Assembly (NCBI GenBank): GCA_039519185.1
Contig: CM076848.1
Span: forward strand, 55,144,778 to 55,208,777
Reading direction: 5' to 3'
Origin: Astragalus membranaceus
Lineage: Eukaryota; Streptophyta; Magnoliopsida; Fabales; Fabaceae
DNA length: 64,000 nucleotides
The translations under genes and the position numbers were made by a program. Of this stretch, positions 1-10,413 are shown piece after piece. Each line of letters begins with the position of its first letter. The stretch's first letter is position 1. The notes beneath the pieces are model-generated. The model did no database searches. It was given only the letters and a program-made list of their open reading frames with translations, and was not told the origin of the DNA.

Positions 1-3000
1 GTTTCTGTGGTCAGCTCAAAGGATGGTGGGACAACTATCTCACCGAAGACTGTAAACAATCTATCCTTACAGCAGTCAAAAGGGAACCCAACGGTGAACC
101 CATCCTTGACGGTGACACCCATATCCCTGATTCCGTCAACACCCTTATCTTCACCATTGCCCAACATTTCATCGGAGATCCCTCTCTCATAAAAGACAGA
201 TCTGCCGAATTATTGTCAAACCTTAGGTGTAAAACCTTGGGTGATTTCAGGTGGTACAAAGACACGTTCCTAACCAGGGTTTACACCAGGGAGGATAGTC
301 AACAAGCCTTCTGGAAGGAGAAATTTCTTGCTGGTCTTCCAAAGTCTTTGGGAGATAAGGTCAGAGATAAACTCCGAAGTCATAACCCTGACGGAAACAT
401 TCCCTATCAGCAACTAAGCTATGGACAGCTTATTGCTATTATCCAAAGAGTGGCCTTAAAGATTTGTCAAGATGACAAAATCCAACGCCAGCTATCTAAA
501 GAAAAGGCTCAGAATCGCAGAGATCTTGGAACTTTCTGCGAGCAATTTGGCCTCCCTTGTGCGGAGAAGGCCAGAGCCAAAGCCAAACATAAAACTAGCA
601 AGCTCTTACCCAGACCTGACTACTACAAAGAAAGGCATTTGAGAAAACCCAGGCCTAGACCTGCCAATCAAAATATCAAGAATCATTATGAAAATAATGA
701 TAAGACCAAAAAACCTATTATCTGTTACAATTGTGGCAAGCCAGGACACTACAGCAAAAATTGCAAAGTAGTAGGAAAACTCAAAACCCTAAATCTTGGC
801 TCCGACATCGAGGACAAGATTAACAATCTGTTAAATCAATCTTCTGAAAGTTCATCTGACCATCATTCAGATAACCTAAACCAAATCCAGGATGATGACC
901 TGACAGATTCCTCTAGCAATTCCTCTAAACAGATCAATGTCCTCACCCAAGATCATGACCTGCTCCTCGAAGCCATAAACGCCATTTCCGATCAACACGA
1001 AAGGAAGAGTTACCTTGACAAGCTTATGGCTTCCCTTGAGGCAAAACCTCCCCCTGAGATAAAACCCCCTAGAAATCCCCTTGTAACCAATAAGTTTAAT
1101 CTCAAAGATACCCTCAAGAGGCTAGAAAACGCCAGCATCAAACCTACCACTATCCAAGATCTTCAAACTGAAATTAACTTCTTAAAACACGAAGTTAGAG
1201 ATCTGAAAAATAAGCATGCTGATCACCAGCTTATCATTAACCAATGGAGGGACCATGGTAATGATTCTCATGTCTCCAACACGGACACCGAAGATGGTGA
1301 TGAACCTAAAGACGATGATATTCTTGGCCTCATCAACCACATTAAAATTCAAAAGTTTTTTATCAAAATAAAAATTGTTATTAATGATTTTACTCTTGAA
1401 ACTACTGCTTTGTTTGATACGGGAGCAGATTCCAATTGCATCTTAGAGGGGCTTATCCCTACTAAGTATTTTGAAAAGACCTCTGAACGTCTTAGCACTG
1501 CTAATGGTTCTAGGTTAAAAATCAATTACAAATTATCTTCTGCAATTATTGAAAACGCAGGTTTCAAAATTAATACCCCTTTTCTTCTTGTCAAAGATTT
1601 AAAAAACAAGGTGATCTTAGGGACACCCTTCATAAGATCTCTCTTCCCTTTTCAAATTACTAAAGATGGTATAATTGCCCAGCACTTGGGACAACCTATC
1701 ATCTTTAAATTCTTAAGGAAACCTTTGGTTAGGGATTTGAACTCTATTTCTTACAAAGAAAATCAGATCAATTTCCTTAAAGAAGAATTTTCTTTCAAAT
1801 TTATTGACCATCAATTACTCAGGAGAGAAAACCAGCTTAAAGTCAAAGGAATCCTAGAACAAATCCAAACCACCATTTGTTCTGACCTTCCTAATGCTTT
1901 TTGGGAAAGGAAGCATCACATAGTTGATCTTCCTTACGAAAAGGATTTCCATGACAGACAAATCCCTACCAAAGCCAGACCTATTCAAATGAACCAAGAT
2001 CTCCTCCTTATGTGCCAGAAGGAAATCAAGGATCTCTTGGATAAAGGTCTTATTCGCAAAAGTAAAAGTCCCTGGTCTTGTTCTGCCTTTTATGTCAACA
2101 AGCAGGCTGAGATCGAAAGAGGAACCCCTAGGTTGGTCATCAATTACAAACCCCTCAATCAAGCCCTTTGCTGGATTAGGTACCCTATACCTAATAAAAA
2201 GGATCTCCTCAAAAGGCTCCATAATGCAAAGATCTTCTCAAAATTTGACATGAAATCTGGATTTTGGCAAATCCAAATCAAAGAAGAGGACAGGTACAAA
2301 ACTGCTTTCACTGTCCCCTTTGGTCAATATGAATGGAACGTCATGCCTTTTGGCTTAAAAAACGCTCCTTCTGAATTCCAGAGGATCATGAATGACATTT
2401 TCAATAATTATGCAAATTTTGCAATTGTCTATATTGATGATGTCTTGATTTACTCTCAATCTTTTGAACAGCATGTCAAACACATCAGCACTTTCATTTC
2501 CGTAATTAAAAGAGTGGCCTTGCTGTCTCAAAGACAAAAATCAATCTTTTTCAAACAAAAATTAGATTTCTTGGTCACAATATCCACCAGGGAACCATCA
2601 TTCCTATCAGTAGGGCTATTGAGTTCTCTGATAAGTTTCCCAACCATATCACTGACAAAACTCAGCTACAAAGGTTTCTGGGTTGTCTCAATTATGTCTC
2701 AGAGTTCTTTCCACAACTCAACAATCTTATCAAGCCCCTCCATGATCGTCTAAAAAAGGATCCCCCTCCTTGGACAGATGTTCACACCAACGTTGTCAAA
2801 CAGATCAAAACCCAGGTTAAAGAACTTCCTTGTCTGTACCTTCCCAATCCAGAAGCTTTTAAAATTGTCGAAACTGATGCCTCTGACATTGGTTACGGTG
2901 GCATCTTAAAACAAAGAGTTTCTGGAAAAGAACAAGTCATAACCTTCACTTCCAAACATTGGAATCCTGCCCAGCAGAATTATTCCACTGTCAAAAAGGA

Positions 3001-3253
3001 GGTTCTGGCAATTGTCTTATCCATTTCAAAATTCCAATCTGACTTATTAAACCAAAAATTCCTTGTTCGTATTGATTGCAAGTCTGCAAAAGATATCTTA
3101 CAAAAGGATGTCAAAAACCTTGCATCAAAGCAAATTTTTGCTAGATGGCAAGCAATTCTAAGCATATTTGATTTTGATATTGAATATCTCAAAGGTTCTG
3201 ACAATGCTCTCCCTGATTATCTTACTCGTGAATACTTACAGGGAAGCAATTAA
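1..3253 (+). pseudogene. A1 capsid-protease-RT-RNase H polyprotein, partial and frameshifted
   Basis: This is the downstream part of the component A polyprotein, cut by the window edge. Base 1 corresponds to base 6313 in copy A2, and the first whole codon starts at base 3 (codon 419 of the 1501-codon frame). It contains the end of the capsid region, the CCHC zinc knuckle (about 723-762), the DTGA protease motif (about 1416), the RT core with its YIDD motif (about 2430) and RNase H (about 2870-3200). A run of five A in A2 is four A at 2508-2511 here. This single-base deletion throws the frame just after the YIDD motif, and the shifted frame stops at 2753. The downstream RNase H codons remain intact in the other frame to the stop at 3251-3253. 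It is near-identical to A2 otherwise, so the break is recent. Confidence 0.9.
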
Positions 3254-3329
3254 TCCTTCCTCCCCAGGAAGATCCAATCCTTTTTCAAAATTTGTCCCTG
3301 AACATGACAACTGTACCACCTTTGGTGGG

Positions 3330-3502
3330 AAAAACTGTTCAACCACCCTTGAACATGGTGATTGTAGTGCCAGCAGTGGCATGAAAAACTGTTCAGCCAC
3401 CCTTGGACATGGTGATTGTAGTGCCAGCAGTGGCATGAAAAACTGTTCAACCACCCTTGGACACGGTGATTGTAGTGTCAGTGATGACATGAAAAACTGT
3501 CC
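3330..3502 (+). repeat. 54-bp promoter tandem repeats, A1 (three units plus partial)
   Basis: The anchor AAAAACTGTTC recurs at 3330, 3384 and 3438, with a last variant (AAAAACTGTCC) at 3492. The spacing is exactly 54 bases. Each unit contains the dyad GCCAGCAGTGGC. The block is preceded by a CCACCTTTGGTGG palindrome. Repeated dyads just upstream of TATA suggest enhancer sites. The unit is a multiple of three, and one frame through it stays open. Confidence 0.9.
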
Positions 3503-3763
3503 AGTTTTTACTATTGTTTTACCTAACCAATTATTGTTTCCTATGGTCAAAGACAGCAATCATGGCAGACAAAGAGCATCTCTGCTTTTGTCCCCCACTA
3601 ATTCAAATCATCATTCTTGGCAGACAAGAGGAATCTACTTTTGCCACCTTTCAAGACTATCTACATTCAAAACTTTGGATACCAAACAGTACCAGTCAAA
3701 CAAAGTGCATAGTACCGGTCACCAGCATAGGATGCCAAATAGTACCGGTTACTTCTTTTTATC

Positions 3764-3771
3764 TATATATA
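3764..3771 (+). promoter_or_regulatory. TATA box, A1
   Basis: TATATATA, followed by CGTGCTTAGGC, a context shared by all units. Confidence 0.8.
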
Positions 3772-4092
3772 CGTGCTTAGGCTTATGTTAGAAGGCACGC
3801 TTCAATTCACTCTTCAATTATATTTCTCTCTCTAGTTCTAGTAAGAAGGCAGAGCACTTGTAAGCTCTCTTCTCTTCTTCTCCAATCTCTTCTGCAATCT
3901 TGTAAGATCTACTCTAATCTTCAATCTCTGTAACTCATAGACAGTTTACTGTCTTATATGGAAGGCTTTGCCTCCTAACTTATGTTATATTGATTCTGCA
4001 CTTTCTTTTATTTTCTTGTTTAGCATTCCGCATGCTACCTACTTCCCCTCTGTCTCTTTAATTTCTTTTATCTTCTGATTTCGATCCCCTCT

Positions 4093-4107
4093 TGGTATCA
4101 GAGCCAG
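4093..4107 (+). promoter_or_regulatory. Minus-strand primer binding site (tRNA-iMet), intact
   Basis: TGGTATCAGAGCCAG is complementary to the 3' end of plant initiator tRNA-Met, the universal caulimovirid primer. It conventionally marks map position 1 and begins unit A2. Confidence 0.93.
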
Positions 4108-5060
4108 ATGGTGGAAGTAGGAATGTAGATATTAACTTTGAACTGTTGGTTACATCTCTGGTTATGCTTTTAATTTAATCATACACTTGTTCATACTCAT
4201 ATGATTGCCATAAATGGATATTAATTCTAAATTAAATTAAATTAAAAGTTATACTACTAGTATACTCTTTGACTATAGCTAAATGCCGCAAGCGTACGTC
4301 AATACAGGCGTCTGGCAAGGGCAATTGAAATGTGCCGTATTTATCCGCCTCGATCGGATAATCCTATAGTCAACCAGTCCACTATTTTATAACTATTTAA
4401 AAATGAACGTAATAATATTTGACTAATTTGATTATTTATCTATGTTTATATTTTGCAGTAAATACTTGTGTTCTCAGTACTATTATTGTAAAATACTGCT
4501 GTGAATTATACTAAGATACACTTTTAAGTTCTTTGTTATACCTTTGCACTTAAAATGTTTATGATCAAAATACTTCTAAAGCTTTTCAAAAGAAAAATTT
4601 TATATGCTTCAAGGACCGTAGAATATTAGTAAGGATATCTGGGTACCTCACTAGCGACGAAATGGTAGCGAAGTACGTAAGACCCTGCAGGTTGACTGGG
4701 CGGTCATATACCATAATTTGAGGTTTATTATCCTAAAGTATTCTAATCCTAAATGGAGAAAAAATATTTCGAAAATACTTTATTTTTGATCATATACATG
4801 TTTAAAGCATGGAATAACTTAGACTTTGAGTGTTTAAATCTGGTTTAATAAATTTCAGTATTTACTTTGATTTTCTCTGAACTATGGTAACTTCTACTCC
4901 AGAATATAAAATAGAAAATAATTTCAGTATTCAAGCTTTGATATCCGGCAACATGGCATTATGAACTGAGTTTTGGACAAAACATGGTTAACCTAACGGC
5001 ATTTCCCAGAAGGTAATTAACTAGTTCAGTTTTAATACTTATATTTCTGCAAGTAACCAG
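4108..5060 (+). other. Component A leader
   Basis: About 950 bases of AT-rich non-coding leader between the PBS and the polyprotein start. It contains several short ATG frames and the stem-closed element at 4271-4371. A second conserved block at about 4611-4713 carries GTAAGACCC, which also occurs in the C leader. Long structured leaders with short uORFs are typical of caulimovirids that use ribosome shunting; use of a shunt here is an inference. Confidence 0.75.
4271..4371 (+). promoter_or_regulatory. 101-nt stem-closed leader element, A2
   Basis: It is bounded by GACTATAG (4271-4278) and its exact reverse complement CTATAGTC (4364-4371). An inner hairpin is formed by TATCCG and CGGATA. It also holds a 28-codon sORF that starts ATGCCGCAAGCG and stops in the closing stem. 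Essentially the same sequence is present in B1, B2, B3 and C, but it is deleted in A3 and A4. Candidate roles are ribosome-shunt structure, packaging or RNA dimer signal. Confidence 0.8.
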
Positions 5061-8000
5061 ATGAAGGCAATGATACTTACGGGTGAGGAATACCTTACAT
5101 CTTTCCTAAACAAAAGCTTTTTCCTCACCACTATGTCTTCTACACCCTCTTCTCCTCCTACCTCTGTTATATCATCCACTGGTAGTAACATTTGCCAGAA
5201 TCAATCTGTTTGTAACCACAATCGAGATCTTGAAAGAGATCTTATCAATCAAGAAGTAACTTCCCCCAGTTTTATCATAGACAAAAAATCTCTCAAAAAG
5301 GACTTTTACTCTGAGGAATGGTCTCCTCATAGGGAATGGTTCCTCCAAAATTTCCAAGGTAATAAAGGATACCTTGTCCAACAAAAATTTTATAGGTTTG
5401 TTAAAAGGGTTAAGTTCAATATCCCCTTTTTTCATTGGTTTCGTGCCTACGCCATAGTAAAAGATATGGATTATCCCTTTCGTAATGACCAGGACGAGCC
5501 TAAAACCAATACTATTTGGCACCTCAAAGATGGTCAAATGGTCCAATCTGAATTACCCCCCAAAATACCCTTTGCTCTTAATAGCAAGGACCAAGCCACC
5601 CCTGTCATGGCCGCCCCTTTCAAAACCAAAATTGATGGGGAACCAGTCACAGCCAGAGACATCAAGGATCTTATGGAACAATCCAATTACACAAGCAAAT
5701 ACCTCCAAGCTTTAGGAGACTCCAGTAGAAGTAAAGGTAAGGAAGTTAACAACAAACCAGAGTCATCTTCTTCCTCTAAAAAGATTGAGAAACCTCTCTT
5801 TAAACCTTACAGAGTCTCAAAAACTTTTAAAGAAACCCAAAGTAATAGTTCCAAAAGTCAAGTCAAAAAAGAAGTTGACAATGCCAACGATGAGCTTCTG
5901 GCTAAGGTCAAAGAACAGATAGCCCTTCTCAAGACTACTATCCCAGAAACACCTTCTCCTGGCACCCCTCCCCCTAAAAATACCAGGACTATCAACATGA
6001 TTGATGAAGCCTCCTCTGACCACTCTGAGAGTATCAAAGATGGTATCAGTCCTGTTATCTACAACCCAAACAACCAGTGGCGCAAGGAAACCAAGCTTTA
6101 CTATCCCAGAGCCACTGCCCCTGACCTCCTCTTAGAGGAAAAGGAAACCAATATCAAAAGCTTCAGTGCAAACAACGTCTATGAATGGAACATAGACGGA
6201 GAAAATGAATATGGCATAACCAAAATCTTACAAAATATGACCATGGTAGCCACTGCCTATGAAACTGCCAACAATTGTCCTGAAGCTATGATCGTAAAAA
6301 TCCTCATCTCAGGTTTCTGTGGTCAGCTCAAAGGATGGTGGGACAACTATCTCACCGAAGACTGTAAACAATCTATCCTTACAGCAGTCAAAAGGGAACC
6401 CAACGGTGAACCCATCCTTGACGGTGACACCCATATCCCTGATTCCGTCAACACCCTTATCTTCACCATTGCCCAACATTTCATCGGAGATCCCTCTCTC
6501 ATAAAAGACAGATCTGCCGAATTATTGTCAAACCTTAGGTGTAAAACCTTGGGTGATTTCAGGTGGTACAAAGACACGTTCCTAACCAGGGTTTACACCA
6601 GGGAGGATAGTCAACAAGCCTTCTGGAAGGAGAAATTTCTTGCTGGTCTTCCAAAGTCTTTGGGAGATAAGGTCAGAGATAAACTCCGAAGTCATAACCC
6701 TGACGGAAACATTCCCTATCAGCAACTAAGCTATGGACAGCTTATTGCTATTATCCAAAGAGTGGCCTTAAAGATTTGTCAAGATGACAAAATCCAACGC
6801 CAGCTATCTAAAGAAAAGGCTCAGAATCGCAGAGATCTTGGAACTTTCTGCGAGCAATTTGGCCTCCCTTGTGCGGAGAAGGCCAGAGCCAAAGCCAAAC
6901 ATAAAACTAGCAAGCTCTTACCCAGACCTGACTACTACAAAGAAAGGCATTTGAGAAAACCCAGGCCTAGACCTGCCAATCAAAATATCAAGAATCATTA
7001 TGAAAATAATGATAAGACCAAAAAACCTATTATCTGTTACAATTGTGGCAAGCCAGGACACTACAGCAAAAATTGCAAAGTAGTAGGAAAACTCAAAACC
7101 CTAAATCTTGGCTCCGACATCGAGGACAAGATTAACAATCTGTTAAATCAATCTTCTGAAAGTTCATCTGACCATCATTCAGATAACCTAAACCAAATCC
7201 AGGATGATGACCTGACAGATTCCTCTAGCAATTCCTCTAAACAGATCAATGTCCTCACCCAAGATCATGACCTGCTCCTCGAAGCCATAAACGCCATTTC
7301 CGATCAACACGAAAGGAAGAGTTACCTTGACAAGCTTATGGCTTCCCTTGAGGCAAAACCTCCCCCTGAGATAAAACCCCCTAGAAATCCCCTTGTAACC
7401 AATAAGTTTAATCTCAAAGATACCCTCAAGAGGCTAGAAAACGCCAGCATCAAACCTACCACTATCCAAGATCTTCAAACTGAAATTAACTTCTTAAAAC
7501 ACGAAGTTAGAGATCTGAAAAATAAGCATGCTGATCACCAGCTTATCATTAACCAATGGAGGGACCATGGTAATGATTCTCATGTCTCCAACACGGACAC
7601 CGAAGATGGTGATGAACCTAAAGACGATGATATTCTTGGCCTCATCAACCACATTAAAATTCAAAAGTTTTTTATCAAAATAAAAATTGTTATTAATGAT
7701 TTTACTCTTGAAACTACTGCTTTGTTTGATACGGGAGCAGATTCCAATTGCATCTTAGAGGGGCTTATCCCTACTAAGTATTTTGAAAAGACCTCTGAAC
7801 GTCTTAGCACTGCTAATGGTTCTAGGTTAAAAATCAATTACAAATTATCTTCTGCAATTATTGAAAACGCAGGTTTCAAAATTAATACCCCTTTTCTTCT
7901 TGTCAAAGATTTAAAAAACAAGGTGATCTTAGGGACACCCTTCATAAGATCTCTCTTCCCTTTTCAAATTACTAAAGATGGTATAATTGCCCAGCACTTG

Positions 8001-9566
8001 GGACAACCTATCATCTTTAAATTCTTAAGGAAACCTTTGGTTAGGGATTTGAACTCTATTTCTTACAAAGAAAATCAGATCAATTTCCTTAAAGAAGAAT
8101 TTTCTTTCAAATTTATTGACCATCAATTACTCAGGAGAGAAAACCAGCTTAAAGTCAAAGGAATCCTAGAACAAATCCAAACCACCATTTGTTCTGACCT
8201 TCCTAATGCTTTTTGGGAAAGGAAGCATCACATAGTTGATCTTCCTTACGAAAAGGATTTCCATGACAGACAAATCCCTACCAAAGCCAGACCTATTCAA
8301 ATGAACCAAGATCTCCTCCTTATGTGCCAGAAGGAAATCAAGGATCTCTTGGATAAAGGTCTTATTCGCAAAAGTAAAAGTCCCTGGTCTTGTTCTGCCT
8401 TTTATGTCAACAAGCAGGCTGAGATCGAAAGAGGAACCCCTAGGTTGGTCATCAATTACAAACCCCTCAATCAAGCCCTTTGCTGGATTAGGTACCCTAT
8501 ACCTAATAAAAAGGATCTCCTCAAAAGGCTCCATAATGCAAAGATCTTCTCAAAATTTGACATGAAATCTGGATTTTGGCAAATCCAAATCAAAGAAGAG
8601 GACAGGTACAAAACTGCTTTCACTGTCCCCTTTGGTCAATATGAATGGAACGTCATGCCTTTTGGCTTAAAAAACGCTCCTTCTGAATTCCAGAGGATCA
8701 TGAATGACATTTTCAATAATTATGCAAATTTTGCAATTGTCTATATTGATGATGTCTTGATTTACTCTCAATCTTTTGAACAGCATGTCAAACACATCAG
8801 CACTTTCATTTCCGTAATTAAAAAGAGTGGCCTTGCTGTCTCAAAGACAAAAATCAATCTTTTTCAAACAAAAATTAGATTTCTTGGTCACAATATCCAC
8901 CAGGGAACCATCATTCCTATCAGTAGGGCTATTGAGTTCTCTGATAAGTTTCCCAACCATATCACTGACAAAACTCAGCTACAAAGGTTTCTGGGTTGTC
9001 TCAATTATGTCTCAGAGTTCTTTCCACAACTCAACAATCTTATCAAGCCCCTCCATGATCGTCTGAAAAAGGATCCCCCTCCTTGGACAGATGTTCACAC
9101 CAACGTTGTCAAACAGATCAAAACCCAGGTTAAAGAACTTCCTTGTCTGTACCTTCCCAATCCAGAAGCTTTTAAAATTGTCGAAACTGATGCCTCTGAC
9201 ATTGGTTACGGTGGCATCTTAAAACAAAGAGTTTCTGGAAAAGAACAAGTCATAACCTTCACTTCCAAACATTGGAATCCTGCCCAGCAGAATTATTCCA
9301 CTGTCAAAAAGGAGGTTCTGGCAATTGTCTTATCCATTTCAAAATTCCAATCTGACTTATTAAACCAAAAATTCCTTGTTCGTATTGATTGCAAGTCTGC
9401 AAAAGATATCTTACAAAAGGATGTCAAAAACCTTGCATCAAAGCAAATTTTTGCTAGATGGCAAGCAATTCTAAGCATATTTGATTTTGATATTGAATAT
9501 CTCAAAGGTTCTGACAATGCTCTCCCTGATTATCTTACTCGTGAATACTTACAGGGAAGCAATTAA
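5061..9566 (+). CDS. A2 polyprotein: capsid, aspartic protease, reverse transcriptase, RNase H (1501 aa, intact)
   Basis: Replication and capsid polyprotein of component A. Domains in order: a conserved FIIDKKSLKKD..YPF domain at residues about 72-140, also present in B ORF2 and C; a capsid core at about 371-620 with a GWWDNYL motif near 425; a CCHC zinc knuckle (C659, C662, H667, C672); a retropepsin-type protease with DTGA (D890); RT with the motif A aspartate D1167 and YIDD at 1228-1231; and RNase H with D1377, E1418 and D1443. There is no movement protein domain. The start is placed at the ATG of MKAMILTGEE because this 30-base context is shared with B; a second ATG at codon 25 is possible. 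The catalytic residues I checked are present and the frame is unbroken. Expression would come from the A1-side promoter through a long leader. Confidence 0.92.
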   Translation: MKAMILTGEEYLTSFLNKSFFLTTMSSTPSSPPTSVISSTGSNICQNQSVCNHNRDLERDLINQEVTSPSFIIDKKSLKKDFYSEEWSPHREWFLQNFQGNKGYLVQQKFYRFVKRVKFNIPFFHWFRAYAIVKDMDYPFRNDQDEPKTNTIWHLKDGQMVQSELPPKIPFALNSKDQATPVMAAPFKTKIDGEPVTARDIKDLMEQSNYTSKYLQALGDSSRSKGKEVNNKPESSSSSKKIEKPLFKPYRVSKTFKETQSNSSKSQVKKEVDNANDELLAKVKEQIALLKTTIPETPSPGTPPPKNTRTINMIDEASSDHSESIKDGISPVIYNPNNQWRKETKLYYPRATAPDLLLEEKETNIKSFSANNVYEWNIDGENEYGITKILQNMTMVATAYETANNCPEAMIVKILISGFCGQLKGWWDNYLTEDCKQSILTAVKREPNGEPILDGDTHIPDSVNTLIFTIAQHFIGDPSLIKDRSAELLSNLRCKTLGDFRWYKDTFLTRVYTREDSQQAFWKEKFLAGLPKSLGDKVRDKLRSHNPDGNIPYQQLSYGQLIAIIQRVALKICQDDKIQRQLSKEKAQNRRDLGTFCEQFGLPCAEKARAKAKHKTSKLLPRPDYYKERHLRKPRPRPANQNIKNHYENNDKTKKPIICYNCGKPGHYSKNCKVVGKLKTLNLGSDIEDKINNLLNQSSESSSDHHSDNLNQIQDDDLTDSSSNSSKQINVLTQDHDLLLEAINAISDQHERKSYLDKLMASLEAKPPPEIKPPRNPLVTNKFNLKDTLKRLENASIKPTTIQDLQTEINFLKHEVRDLKNKHADHQLIINQWRDHGNDSHVSNTDTEDGDEPKDDDILGLINHIKIQKFFIKIKIVINDFTLETTALFDTGADSNCILEGLIPTKYFEKTSERLSTANGSRLKINYKLSSAIIENAGFKINTPFLLVKDLKNKVILGTPFIRSLFPFQITKDGIIAQHLGQPIIFKFLRKPLVRDLNSISYKENQINFLKEEFSFKFIDHQLLRRENQLKVKGILEQIQTTICSDLPNAFWERKHHIVDLPYEKDFHDRQIPTKARPIQMNQDLLLMCQKEIKDLLDKGLIRKSKSPWSCSAFYVNKQAEIERGTPRLVINYKPLNQALCWIRYPIPNKKDLLKRLHNAKIFSKFDMKSGFWQIQIKEEDRYKTAFTVPFGQYEWNVMPFGLKNAPSEFQRIMNDIFNNYANFAIVYIDDVLIYSQSFEQHVKHISTFISVIKKSGLAVSKTKINLFQTKIRFLGHNIHQGTIIPISRAIEFSDKFPNHITDKTQLQRFLGCLNYVSEFFPQLNNLIKPLHDRLKKDPPPWTDVHTNVVKQIKTQVKELPCLYLPNPEAFKIVETDASDIGYGGILKQRVSGKEQVITFTSKHWNPAQQNYSTVKKEVLAIVLSISKFQSDLLNQKFLVRIDCKSAKDILQKDVKNLASKQIFARWQAILSIFDFDIEYLKGSDNALPDYLTREYLQGSN

Positions 9567-10110
9567 TCCTTCCTCCCCAGGAAGATCCAATCCTTTTTCA
9601 AAATTTGTCCCTGAACATGACAACTGTACCACCTTTGGTGGGAAAAACTGTTCAACCACCCTTGAACATGGTGATTGTAGTGCCAGCAGTGGCATGAAAA
9701 ACTGTTCAGCCACCCTTGGACATGGTGATTGTAGTGCCAGCAGTGGCATGAAAAACTGTTCAACCACCCTTGGACACGGTGATTGTAGTGTCAGTGATGA
9801 CATGAAAAACTGTCCAGTTTTTACTATTGTTTTACCTAACCAATTATTGTTTCCTATGGTCAAAGACAGCAATCATGGCAGACAAAGAGCATCTCTGCTT
9901 TTGTCCCCCACTAATTCAAATCATCATTCTTGGCAGACAAGAGGAATCTACTTTTGCCACCTTTCAAGACTATCTACATTCAAAACTTTGGATACCAAAC
10001 AGTACCAGTCAAACAAAGTGCATAGTACCGGTCACCAGCATAGGATGCCAAATAGTACCGGTTACTTCTTTTTATCTATATATACGTGCTTAGGCTTATG
10101 TTAGAAGGCA
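9567..10110 (+). promoter_or_regulatory. A2 promoter region with 54-bp repeats
   Basis: Same layout as in A1: repeats at about 9643-9815, ACCGGT motifs, and TATATATA at 10077-10084. It reads into unit A3. Confidence 0.75.
9643..9815 (+). repeat. 54-bp promoter tandem repeats, A2
   Basis: Copy of the A1 block at an offset of 6313: three 54-bp units plus a partial. Confidence 0.9.
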
Positions 10111-10405
10111 CGCTTCAATTCACTCTTCAATTATATTTCTCTCTCTAGTTCTAGTAAGAAGGCAGAGCACTTGTAAGCTCTCTTCTCTTCTTCTCCAATC
10201 TCTTCTGCAATCTTGTAAGATCTACTCTAATCTTCAATCTCTGTAACTCATAGACAGTTTACTGTCTTATATGGAAGGCTTTGCCTCCTAACTTATGTTA
10301 TATTGATTCTGCACTTTCTTTTATTTTCTTGTTTAGCATTCCGCATGCTACCTACTTCCCCTCTGTCTCTTTAATTTCTTTTATCTTCTGATTCTGATCC
10401 CCTCT

Positions 10406-10413
10406 TGGTATCA
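10406..10413 (+). other. Broken primer binding site with palindromic deletion junction, A2/A3
   Basis: Only TGGTATCA of the PBS remains. It runs straight into AAGCTTTGATATCC, giving a near-palindrome at 10407-10427. About 785 bases of leader, including the 101-nt element, are missing. The joined 14-base motif occurs again about 50 bases downstream at its normal leader position, so the joint looks like template-switch repair. Confidence 0.85.

Larger units (their letters stand above)
3254..3800 (+). promoter_or_regulatory. A1 pregenomic RNA promoter region
   Basis: This interval lies between the polyprotein stop and the presumed RNA start, where caulimovirids carry the 35S-type promoter. It holds the 54-bp repeats (3330-3502), two ACCGGT-containing motifs (about 3714 and 3744) and a TATA box, TATATATA, at 3764-3771. 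RNA is expected to start about 25-30 bases further on, near 3795-3800. The promoter drives the next unit downstream (A2) in the tandem array. Activity is inferred from position and motifs only. Confidence 0.75.
4093..10405 (+). mobile_element. Unit A2: complete component A (6313 bp)
   Basis: Complete circle-length copy: intact PBS, full leader, intact 1501-codon polyprotein, repeats and TATA. It is the only complete A copy in the window. Confidence 0.9.

Noticed and set aside
3330..3502. CRISPR-like array because of regular repeats
   Set aside because: Units are directly adjacent 54-bp repeats with no unique spacers, in a plant viral promoter.
4093..4107. tRNA gene
   Set aside because: Only the complement of the tRNA 3' end is present; it is the primer binding site.
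5010..5060. Possible small intron just before the A start (AAGGTAATT ... TTTCTGCAAG or CCAG)
   Set aside because: Only about 45-50 bases, below the usual plant intron minimum; no evidence of a branch site or of a joined frame.
8166..8534. 122-codon antisense ORF in the RT region, repeated in A1-A4
   Set aside because: Mirror frame of a conserved coding region; repeated only because the unit is repeated.
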